In this document: positions 1 through 5,811 of the stretch, in pieces
Layout of the letters: each line of letters begins with the position of its first letter
Numbering within the stretch: the stretch's first letter is position 1
Assembly: GCA_900555815.1 (NCBI GenBank)
Contig: USMR01000025.1
Span: forward strand, 1 to 8,215
Reading direction: 5' to 3'
DNA: 8,215 nucleotides
DNA from: an uncultured Collinsella sp.
GTDB taxonomy: Bacteria; Actinomycetota; Coriobacteriia; Coriobacteriales; Coriobacteriaceae
Made by a program: the position numbers and the translations under genes
Notes under the pieces: model-generated
Seen by the model: only the letters and a program-made list of their open reading frames with translations
The model's database searches: none
What the model was told of the DNA's origin: nothing

Positions 1-1920
1 GAGGACGTCGGCGATGACCTGTTCGCTGCTCAGCCCCACGCGGCGGGCGATGGCCTCGGCCGTCACGAGGTTGTCGCCGGTGAGCATGCGCACGTCGACG
101 CCGAGCTTGCGGAGTGCGGCGATGGCCTCGGCGCTCGTCTCCTTGACCTCGTCCGCCACGGCGATGGTACCGACAAGCTCGCTGTTCTTGGCAAAGAACA
201 GCGGCGTCTTGCCCTCGGCCGCGAACTGTTCGGCAAGGCCGGCGGGAACCTTCACGCCCAGCTCGTCCATCAGACGCACGTTGCCGGCGGCGATGACATT
301 CTGCCCCTCGCGTGCCGTAACGCCTCGCCCGGGCACGGCGGTAAAGTCCTCGACCATGCGTGCGACGATTCCGCGCGCCTCGCACTCGGCCATAATCGCC
401 TCGGCCAGCGGGTGCTCGCTTGAGCGCTCCAGCGCAGCGGCCAGCTTGAGCAACGCCTTTTCGCTCATGGCGGGCGAGCCGTCAGCGCGCGTGGCTACCG
501 TGATATCGGTCACAGCCGGCTTGCCGCGGGTGACGGTGCCCGTCTTGTCGAGCACCACGGTGCCCACGCTGCGTAGGTTCTCCAGCGCCTCGGCGCTCTT
601 AAACAGAATGCCCATTTCGGCGCCCTTGCCGGTGCCGACCATAATGGCGACGGGCGTGGCCAGGCCCAGCGCGCACGGGCAGCTGATCACCAGCACGGCG
701 ACGGCGGAGGTGAGCGCTTCGTTCACGCTTCCGGTCAGTGCCGTCCACACCACGAAGGTCACGGCCGAGATCATGAACACCACGGGCACGAACACGCCGG
801 CGACCTTGTCGGCCATGCGGGCGATGGGCGCCTCGGTGGCGTTGGCGTCCTCGACGAGCTGGATAATCTTGGCGAGCGACGTGTCGGCGCCCACGCGTGT
901 GGCACGGAAGGTAAACGAGCCGGTGCGGTTGACAGTGGCGGCGTTGACGGTGTCGCCGGCGGTCTTCTCCACGGGGATGGACTCGCCGGTCAGTGCACTT
1001 TCGTCCACGGCCGAAGCGCCCTCGAGTACCACGCCGTCGACAGGGATGGACTCGCCGGGGCGCACACGCAGCACCTGGCCGGGCAGAATGGCATCGACGT
1101 CGACGGTGGTCTCGGTGCCGTCCTCTGCCACGACGGTCGCGGTCTTGGGCGCTAGGTCGATGAGCGCCTCGATGGCGCCGCCGGTCTTGGACTTGCTGCG
1201 CGTCTCGAGGTATTTGCCTACGGTGACGAGCGACAGGATGGTGCCGGCGCTCTCAAAATACAGATTGTCCATGCCCGTCATCATGGCCTCGTGGACCTGA
1301 CCCGCGGCTAGCTGGTCGGCCATGATAAACATGGCGTAGAGCGACCAGGCGATGGAGGCGGTGGCGCCCACGGCAATAAGGGCGTCCATGGTAGGCGCGC
1401 CGTGCGCGAGTGATTTAAACCCGTTGATAAAGTACGCGTCGTTGACGTAGACGATGGGAATGAGCAGGACGAGCTCGGTGAGCGCGAGCGTCATGCTGTG
1501 GGTGTGGTCGGTGAAGATGCCGGGCAGCGGCCAGCCGAGCATGTGCCCCATGCCTATGTAGAACAGTGGGATGAGGAATACGATCGAGACGATGAGGCGG
1601 GTGCGCATGGCAGAGGCGGCGGCCTCCAACTTTTTGGTCGGCGACTCCATATGGGCGGCGCCGGACCTGGCTTGCGCACTTCCGCTTTGGACAGCGTCGG
1701 TGCCCGTGCTGATGGGCGAGGCCGAGTAGCCCGCGCGGTCGACAGCGGTGCAGATGTCGTCGGGGGAGACCTGCGCAGGGTCGTAGTCCACCAGCATAGA
1801 GCCGGCGAGCAGATTGACCGCGACGCTTTGGACGCCGTCGAGCTTGCTCACGGCACGGTCCACGTGCGCCTGGCAGGCGGCGCATGTCATGCCGCCCACG
1901 TCGAACTTATCTTGAGCCAT
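1..1920 (-). CDS. copA: Copper-translocating P1B-type ATPase (CopA), 3' end outside window
   Basis: This is a heavy-metal P-type ATPase that exports Cu+ (possibly Ag+) across the cytoplasmic membrane using ATP. The 640 codons present are open from ATG 1920-1918 to the window edge. An HMA metal-binding domain covers residues ~5-70 with GMTCAAC (Cys13, Cys16). Membrane segments lie near 108-126, 143-163, 177-201 and 223-237. The actuator domain carries TGES (311-314). The CPC ion-binding motif is at 414-416, the phosphorylation site DKTGT at 458-462 (Asp458), SEHPLAEA of the nucleotide domain at 501-508, and TGDN at 614-617. The GDGxND hinge and the last two helices, whose Asn/Tyr and Met/Ser residues fix metal choice, are cut off, so Cu+ is inferred from CPC, the single CxxC HMA and the operator. 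AGGAG (1926-1930) sits 5 nt before the ATG. The gene appears monocistronic at its 5' end. Family confidence is very high. Confidence 0.96.
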   Translation of the reverse strand, partial: MAQDKFDVGGMTCAACQAHVDRAVSKLDGVQSVAVNLLAGSMLVDYDPAQVSPDDICTAVDRAGYSASPISTGTDAVQSGSAQARSGAAHMESPTKKLEAAASAMRTRLIVSIVFLIPLFYIGMGHMLGWPLPGIFTDHTHSMTLALTELVLLIPIVYVNDAYFINGFKSLAHGAPTMDALIAVGATASIAWSLYAMFIMADQLAAGQVHEAMMTGMDNLYFESAGTILSLVTVGKYLETRSKSKTGGAIEALIDLAPKTATVVAEDGTETTVDVDAILPGQVLRVRPGESIPVDGVVLEGASAVDESALTGESIPVEKTAGDTVNAATVNRTGSFTFRATRVGADTSLAKIIQLVEDANATEAPIARMADKVAGVFVPVVFMISAVTFVVWTALTGSVNEALTSAVAVLVISCPCALGLATPVAIMVGTGKGAEMGILFKSAEALENLRSVGTVVLDKTGTVTRGKPAVTDITVATRADGSPAMSEKALLKLAAALERSSEHPLAEAIMAECEARGIVARMVEDFTAVPGRGVTAREGQNVIAAGNVRLMDELGVKVPAGLAEQFAAEGKTPLFFAKNSELVGTIAVADEVKETSAEAIAALRKLGVDVRMLTGDNLVTAEAIARRVGLSSEQVIADVL

Positions 1921-1967
1921 GGCTTCTCCTTTCTGTAGTTCGGTGTTGGAATTGTTAACCTGCCGAT

Positions 1968-1998
1968 ACTATACACCCATACCCCCTGGGGGTGTCCA
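1968..1998 (-). promoter_or_regulatory. Putative copA promoter
   Basis: On the minus strand a -35-like TGGACA (1998-1993) is followed by a 19-bp spacer and TATAGT (1973-1968, preceded by TG). Transcription would start near 1960 and leave a leader of about 40 nt. The long spacer is occupied by a GC-rich dyad, consistent with a repressed, metal-inducible promoter. Assigned by eye from hexamer similarity only. Confidence 0.55.
1979..1995. promoter_or_regulatory. CsoR-like copper operator
   Basis: The sequence ATACCCCCTGGGGGTGT contains a perfect 6+6 dyad, ACCCCC-T-GGGGGT (1981-1993), with one further matching pair outside it. CsoR-family Cu(I) repressors are known to bind G-tract/C-tract dyads of the form TACCCC...GGGGTA in copper-efflux promoters. 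The site lies between the proposed -35 and -10 of copA, where a bound repressor would block polymerase. No csoR gene is in the window, so the regulator is inferred from the site alone. A CueR-type operator is less likely because those dyads carry ACCTTCC/GGAAGGT arms. Confidence 0.7.
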
Positions 1999-2024
1999 GT
2001 ACAGAAAGAAATGTATGACATTTC

Positions 2025-2087
2025 GTTACAGATGAGGGTGGTTGGTTGGCCGATGGACCGTCCCAACCAATCATCTCAACCTGTAAC
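2025..2087. repeat. Repeat unit 1: extended nested hairpin
   Basis: Repeat copies 1 (GTTACAGATGAG, 2025-2036) and 2 (revcomp GTTACAGGTTGAGA, 2074-2087) flank a second inverted pair, TTGGTTGG (2042-2049) and CCAACCAA (2063-2070). Together they give two near-complementary arms of about 25 nt around a ~13-nt loop. This unit has the longest internal spacing of the array (57 instead of 47-48) and is the one nearest the copA promoter. Confidence 0.75.
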
Positions 2088-2188
2088 ATCTAGCGGGGAA
2101 AATGACCTCTAACTGTTACAGATCGAGACATTACATCGAGCCACAACCTAACGTCTCAATCTGTAACATCTGGGGACCGTTTTGCCTG

Positions 2189-2254
2189 CTAGATGTTACA
2201 AATCGAGACAGAGCGTCTGCGGTCAACTCAAATGTCTTGATTTGTAACATCTAG
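2189..2254. repeat. Repeat unit 3: 22-bp near-perfect hairpin
   Basis: Copies 5 (2189-2210) and 6 (2233-2254) are reverse complements over 22 bp, differing only at one position that would be a G-U pair in RNA. The central spacer is 22 nt (2211-2232). Both copies have A where the other seven have G (TTACAAAT for TTACAGAT on the forward strand), so the change is matched on both arms. Confidence 0.85.
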
Positions 2255-2372
2255 AGAGGTTTTTGACCCCTTACTGTTACAGATTGAGATGTTGTCTCGC
2301 AGGGTTGGGGTTTGTCTCGTTCTGTAACATCTAGACCTGTATCTGCCGAGCTAGTGTTACAGATCGAGACAA

Positions 2373-2400
2373 TTGCCGGGGAGGGGTCCCGTCACGGCAA
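2373..2400. repeat. Short inverted repeat after the kinase gene
   Basis: TTGCCG (2373-2378) and CGGCAA (2395-2400) are complementary, with an inner GGG/CCC possibility. It lies 12 bp past the stop codon of the kinase gene on the minus strand and directly abuts the last array copy. A clear U-tract does not follow on the minus strand, so it is at best a weak terminator. Confidence 0.4.
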
Positions 2401-2412
2401 GACGCCCGCTCT

Positions 2413-4497
2413 CTAGATACAGAATCCGGGGATCACACAGGTTCGTTTGTTTGGCTTGTCCGCAGGCGTTGCGTACGTAAAGACGTCGCCGTCGTGTCCA
2501 ACGCGATTCAAATAGAGCGTGCCTTCGGTCTCCGATGAGTCGGGGCTCACCGTGCGCTCCCACCAGCAGGTGTCCTTGCCCTTCCACTGGCGGACCATCG
2601 TCTCGTTCGTGGAATACGGGCTCACCTTGAGCTCGCGGAAGAGCTGATACTCCTTGCCCTCGCCGTTGTAGATGTCTGCCAGGTAGTGAAAGTCCTTGGC
2701 AAATGACTCGGGCGGTTGCGTACCGCACAGCTCGACCATGGCGGGCAGCCAAAGAGTTGCGGGCAGCTCGCTCAGACACGATGCGCTTCTGGCAGCGCCA
2801 ACGTTATTCGAGATCTTTTTGACAGATTTGATGAGCGCGCGCAACTCGTTGGGCAGCAGCTTAAGGCCATCGCCGTCGAGCCATTCCCGCAGCTCGCAAT
2901 CTGCCCAGCCGGCGCTTAACGGTTGGGCTGCGGCGTCGCGCTCGGCAATGCCGGCATCGAACATAAACGTCAGTCCGGCCTTGCCCGTACCGTCTAGAAG
3001 CTCGTCGTGGCGGATGCCCACAAGCTGCGCGCCGACGTGCAGCCCGTTGGTGAGCGTGACGCGCTTAGTGCATGGATAGGGGATATGCCCATCGGCATCG
3101 AGCAGATGATAGCGCTTGGCAATCTCGCGTGCCTCGCTACGGGTCTCGGCGGCCTTAATCATGAGCGAAATCTCCTGCAGCTGATCCCAGGTGTAGTCGT
3201 CAAGTGAACCGCGGACGCCGTCCAGGTAGTCGGGGATGCCAAAGCCATGGGTTGCCGCCCCGATAACGCCAAGCCCCGCAACGGCCGCGACAACGCCACC
3301 GATAATAAAGCGGCGACGGGTCATGGCATCGTGCCGGGCCTGCTCCAGGATCTCTCGTGCGCGCTCGCCGGCGACGTCGACCTTAAGGTGCGTGCCAGAA
3401 TCGATATCAATCGCGACCTCGTTTCCTGCGCCTTCGCGGCCCTCGGATTCGGCATCGGTGAGGAACGCCGAGAGCACCTCGAGCATCTGCTGTTCGGTGG
3501 GACGATCGCACTGCTCGACCGAGATGCCTTTCATGATGATTTGGACGAGCGTCTCGTCGTCACTGCATCGCGGCTCGAGCGGTGTCGGCTTGGTCTTGGT
3601 CTTTATGAGGTAGAACGAGCCGGTTGCCGCGGCGCCCGTCGACTCCACATCGAACGGCTTGCGACCGCTGTAGAGCTGGTACAGAATGCTCGAAAGCGCA
3701 TAGACGTCGACCGCGGGCGAGCGGCGAAGGGCCGCGATGCCTTCGATATCCTGCGTGAGCATCTCGGGCGCGGCGTATGCGGGCGTGGCAAAGCGCCAGA
3801 TGTCGGCACGCCGGGTGATCGTGTCGTCGCCGAGGGCCATGGTCGCGGAGCCCATGTCGATGAGGCAGGGGTCAAAGGAGCAATCGGCAATCTGTTGCTC
3901 GAGCGTTCGGCTGGTGGTACGGAACATGATATTGGTGGGCGACAGGTCGCGATGGACGACCGGATTCACGAGCCCCTGGGTCATCAGGAGTGCGCGAAGC
4001 ACGGCGTTTCCAACGGCGGCCACCATCTGGGTGGTTAGCCCGCCCGAGGCATCGTGCGGAAGCAAAGGCAGCGCCTGCTTGAGCGATGTTCCCTCGACCC
4101 ACTCCATGAGGATGAGCGGGTCGTCCTCGCACGATCCATAGCCATAGACGCGCGGAAATCCGCGCAGGTGTGAGACGGTGCACAGATGACGGTACTCCTC
4201 GAACAGCGCGGCGGTGTTGGCCAGATGCGCGGCCGATTGCTCGGCGGAGCGGTCGGGGGCTTGGCCGGAAAGGATGGCGTTGTCCTTGAGTAGCTTGACG
4301 GCAAAGACCTCGCCGCTCGTGTTGGTCGCGCGCAGCACGTGCCCGATGTTGCCGTTGTCGCGGTGGGTCGTCTGGAGAATAAGCGTCATAAACCGACGCT
4401 TGGCGTCGTCCTCGGCGCTGGGGTCGACCGCCACGGCGGTGTCGAACGTGTCAAGACGGATGAGTTTGTCGCCATAGGCGCTGTCGGTAGTATCCAT
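2413..4497 (-). CDS. Membrane Ser/Thr protein kinase with C-terminal DUF6273-like domain
   Basis: This is a 694-residue Hanks-type kinase thought to phosphorylate Ser/Thr on cytosolic proteins in response to a signal outside the membrane. The kinase domain is ~35-345: Lys68 in FAVKLL, HRDLSPTN (182-189, Asp184, Asn189), DMG (214-216) in place of DFG, PAYAAPE (239-245) and DVYALSSILYQLYSG (264-278). The glycine loop (~NGNIGHV, 48-54) is degenerate. A basic stretch (TRRR, 393-396) precedes one TM helix at ~397-418. The outer part (~475-694) has GTGKAGLTFMF, WADCELREWL, ISNNVG, LWLPAMVELCG and a TCWWERTVSP block, which I recognise as DUF6273; its ligand is unknown. The start at 4497 was chosen over an in-frame ATG at 4584 because AAGGA lies 5 nt before it and the extra 29 residues would span a hairpin. 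The FHA gene lies 171 bp upstream on the same strand. Confidence 0.92.
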   Translation of the reverse strand: MDTTDSAYGDKLIRLDTFDTAVAVDPSAEDDAKRRFMTLILQTTHRDNGNIGHVLRATNTSGEVFAVKLLKDNAILSGQAPDRSAEQSAAHLANTAALFEEYRHLCTVSHLRGFPRVYGYGSCEDDPLILMEWVEGTSLKQALPLLPHDASGGLTTQMVAAVGNAVLRALLMTQGLVNPVVHRDLSPTNIMFRTTSRTLEQQIADCSFDPCLIDMGSATMALGDDTITRRADIWRFATPAYAAPEMLTQDIEGIAALRRSPAVDVYALSSILYQLYSGRKPFDVESTGAAATGSFYLIKTKTKPTPLEPRCSDDETLVQIIMKGISVEQCDRPTEQQMLEVLSAFLTDAESEGREGAGNEVAIDIDSGTHLKVDVAGERAREILEQARHDAMTRRRFIIGGVVAAVAGLGVIGAATHGFGIPDYLDGVRGSLDDYTWDQLQEISLMIKAAETRSEAREIAKRYHLLDADGHIPYPCTKRVTLTNGLHVGAQLVGIRHDELLDGTGKAGLTFMFDAGIAERDAAAQPLSAGWADCELREWLDGDGLKLLPNELRALIKSVKKISNNVGAARSASCLSELPATLWLPAMVELCGTQPPESFAKDFHYLADIYNGEGKEYQLFRELKVSPYSTNETMVRQWKGKDTCWWERTVSPDSSETEGTLYLNRVGHDGDVFTYATPADKPNKRTCVIPGFCI

Positions 4498-4539
4498 GGC
4501 GTTCCTTTGTCTGGCATGGGTTGCCGCACGTTTACGCGA

Positions 4540-4580
4540 GCAGTGCGGATATCGGTAAAATACCATGATAGCCGCACTGC
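4540..4580. repeat. Long interrupted hairpin upstream of the kinase gene
   Basis: GCAGTGCGG (4540-4548) and CCGCACTGC (4572-4580) form a perfect 9-bp stem. It continues inward after a mismatch with GATA/TATC-type pairs and GGTA/TACC, closing on a short A/T loop near 4558. It ends 42 nt before the kinase start codon. No U-tract follows on either strand, so a leader-mRNA structure or a protein-binding dyad fits better than a terminator. Confidence 0.75.
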
Positions 4581-4628
4581 CCACGTATACCGCTGAGTAT
4601 TGTCGTTTACGACGTAGAAGGTAGCAGA

Positions 4629-4665
4629 CGAAAGACGGGCGATGACCGTCTTTCGATCACCGCCC
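4629..4665 (-). terminator. Possible terminator or attenuator after the FHA gene, with competing stems
   Basis: CGAAAGACGG (4629-4638) and CCGTCTTTCG (4646-4655) are a perfect 10-bp inverted repeat with a 7-nt loop. A second stem pairs GGGCGATGA (4637-4645) with TCACCGCCC (4657-4665), one mismatch. The two share bases and exclude each other. On the minus strand, just after the FHA stop codon, the second stem would be followed by TCTTTCGTCT, a modest U-rich tail. It could stop or tune readthrough from the FHA gene into the kinase gene. Confidence 0.5.
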
Positions 4666-4668
4666 GCG

Positions 4669-5631
4669 CTAGTCCACAATAACGAGAAACGTTGTATAGA
4701 GACCCAAGTGAAGTCTGTCGCTGTTTTCGATTTCCACCGGGGGATAGACTTTGCCGGGCTCTCGTTGGTCGCGGGGCGGCTCGATTACGATATCGCCGTC
4801 GCCTGCGCCCGATTCGAGCACCGTGCCGTTGGTCGATCCAAGGCCCTGGGCGTACCAGTGCTCACCCTCAAGCCAAATGCGAAGATGTTCGCGCGATGCG
4901 TCGGCGCCCACATCGGTGATGCTGGGCGAGGTTTTGGGCAAAGAACCAATCACGGTGCCGCGCGGATCGCGTGTGAGGGGATGGATCTGCATGTCGACGC
5001 AGTTGTCGGCATGTGTCCTGAGCAGACCGAGGTTGGGGGCGACGGCGCGCGGCTGCTCCAGGCTGCCCATAAAGTCACGTCCGACGGTAGTTTCGGTGGT
5101 GCCAAAGTGCCCGCCCGTCTTGCTGTCGCAAAAGCGCTCGACGGTGGCCACGCCTTGAACGGGATCGGCAAGTGCGCCCGTCGCCACAAAGAGCATCAAG
5201 AAGAGCGTGCTTTTTTCGCGGGCGCTGTGGTCATCGGAGCTGTTGATACGCCCCAAGGCGTTGGCGTAGAGGCGGTCGTCGAGGTCATAATCGGCGAGAA
5301 TCGACATCATGCCTTGGGCCGCCGGGCCGCTGTAATGCTCGGATATTTCCTGATAGGCGCGGTCGCCTCCGCCGAGCTTGTTGCTAATGGCGGCGGCAAG
5401 GTTAAGCGTGGAGACGGTAAGGTCATTGTAGATACCTGGCGCACACTGATCAGGCTCGCGGTGGACGATGTAGCGAGTGAGGTACGAGCGGTTGGTAGAG
5501 CATTTGTCGAGCAGGGTACTGCCTGCATACGAATTGCCGTTAATGAGCATTCGCGCAATCTCGAGATGCTTGAGACCGCCGAACGATCGGATGTCGTTGT
5601 AGAGGACCGAGCACGGTGTTTCCGCCGCCAT
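4669..5631 (-). CDS. FHA-domain protein with uncharacterised N-terminal region
   Basis: This 320-residue protein ends in a forkhead-associated domain (~200-320), a fold that binds phosphothreonine peptides. The diagnostic parts are SREH (246-249) before a beta strand and LGSTNGT (264-270). The usual GR at the start of the domain reads GS (229-230), so the phosphate-contacting Arg is missing or moved. The first ~180 residues are mixed, probably largely helical, with two stretches of moderate hydrophobicity (74-86, 142-154); I do not recognise a family there. No signal peptide is seen, so it is probably cytosolic. GGGGAGG (5643-5637) lies 5 nt before ATG 5631. It is upstream of, and co-oriented with, the kinase gene, and divergent from the zinc-ribbon gene. 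The context suggests a reader or scaffold for kinase-phosphorylated partners. FHA identity is strong; the partner is inferred. Confidence 0.88.
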   Translation of the reverse strand: MAAETPCSVLYNDIRSFGGLKHLEIARMLINGNSYAGSTLLDKCSTNRSYLTRYIVHREPDQCAPGIYNDLTVSTLNLAAAISNKLGGGDRAYQEISEHYSGPAAQGMMSILADYDLDDRLYANALGRINSSDDHSAREKSTLFLMLFVATGALADPVQGVATVERFCDSKTGGHFGTTETTVGRDFMGSLEQPRAVAPNLGLLRTHADNCVDMQIHPLTRDPRGTVIGSLPKTSPSITDVGADASREHLRIWLEGEHWYAQGLGSTNGTVLESGAGDGDIVIEPPRDQREPGKVYPPVEIENSDRLHLGLYTTFLVIVD

Positions 5632-5685
5632 GGCTGCCTCCCCAGATAACTTTAATGACGTACTGCAAACATGTTAGGAAATGGC

Positions 5686-5700
5686 TACGCTCAAAGCGTA
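5686..5700. promoter_or_regulatory. Perfect dyad TACGCT-CAA-AGCGTA
   Basis: TACGCT (5686-5691) and AGCGTA (5695-5700) form a perfect 6+6 inverted repeat around CAA. It lies in the divergent gap between the FHA and zinc-ribbon genes. CAAAGCGT (5692-5699) also recurs inverted as ACGCTTTG (5723-5730). A regulator site is plausible; no regulator family is recognised. Confidence 0.4.
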
Positions 5701-5714
5701 CCGACTTGAAAAAT

Positions 5715-5724
5715 GTTGCGCAAC
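5715..5724. promoter_or_regulatory. Perfect palindrome GTTGCGCAAC
   Basis: A 10-bp perfect palindrome in the divergent gap, between the inverted pair CAAAGCGT/ACGCTTTG. It would lie in the early leader of the FHA transcript if the -10 at 5746-5751 is used, and far upstream of the zinc-ribbon gene. It is a candidate operator, on weak evidence. Confidence 0.35.
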
Positions 5725-5745
5725 GCTTTGCATAACTATTGAGAC

Positions 5746-5751
5746 ATTATA
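5746..5751 (-). promoter_or_regulatory. Candidate -10 box for the FHA gene
   Basis: The minus strand reads a consensus TATAAT here, 114 bp before the FHA start codon. No good -35 hexamer is found 16-18 bp upstream; the sequence there (around CCTGCA/CTGCAA) is weak. The leader would be about 105 nt and would contain the two dyads described above. I found no convincing promoter for the plus-strand gene; TTGAAA (5706-5711) with CATAAC (5731-5736) is the best but is spaced 19 bp. Confidence 0.45.
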
Positions 5752-5811
5752 GGGCAGATACGCCAAGTTGCAGGATGGCTGCAAACGACACATTTTGAGA
5801 GGTCGTGCCCT

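Larger units (their letters stand above)
2025..2371. repeat. Array of nine alternating inverted repeats, 80-81 bp period
   Basis: Nine copies of an element close to TGTTACAGATYGAGACA, usually preceded by CTAG or CTAGA, strictly alternate in orientation. Forward copies have GTTACA starting at 2025, 2115, 2195, 2276 and 2356. Reverse copies have TGTAAC starting at 2082, 2162, 2243 and 2323. Same-strand steps are 90, 80, 81, 80 (forward) and 80, 81, 80 (reverse). Forward-to-reverse steps are 57, 47, 48, 47; reverse-to-forward is always 33. The intervening sequences differ. The array therefore forms four hairpin units (2025-2087, 2114-2168, 2189-2254, 2275-2329) plus an orphan ninth half (2351-2371). 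It lies between the kinase stop codon and the copA promoter. Strict alternation excludes a normal CRISPR. A BIME-like element, an operator array or a structured RNA remain possible; its function is unknown to me. Confidence 0.9.

Noticed and set aside
14..1300. A 428-codon plus-strand open frame opposite copA
   Set aside because: It is antisense to a clear P-type ATPase with all catalytic motifs in register. It is Ser/Thr/Ala-rich, has no recognisable domain, and is explained by GC-biased codon use on the opposite strand.
1961..2000. MerR/CueR-type operator, suggested by the 19-bp spacer
   Set aside because: The dyad is ACCCCC-T-GGGGGT without ACCTTCC/GGAAGGT arms, which fits CsoR better.
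2025..2371. CRISPR array
   Set aside because: The repeats alternate in orientation, are imperfect and short, have two spacer classes of fixed but different length, and no cas gene is in the window.
2025..2371. Integron attC sites (GTT...AAC ends)
   Set aside because: GTTACAG does not match the core-site consensus GTTRRRY, no cassette genes lie between copies, and there is no integrase here.
1921..2412. Small protein genes inside the repeat array
   Set aside because: No open frame with a plausible ribosome-binding site and start is seen; the sequence is explained by repeats, linkers and the copA promoter.
4498..4584. Longer N-terminus for the first kinase (ATG at 4584)
   Set aside because: The extra 29 residues are arginine/histidine-rich and lie over a hairpin, no good ribosome-binding site precedes that ATG, and a good one precedes the ATG at 4497.
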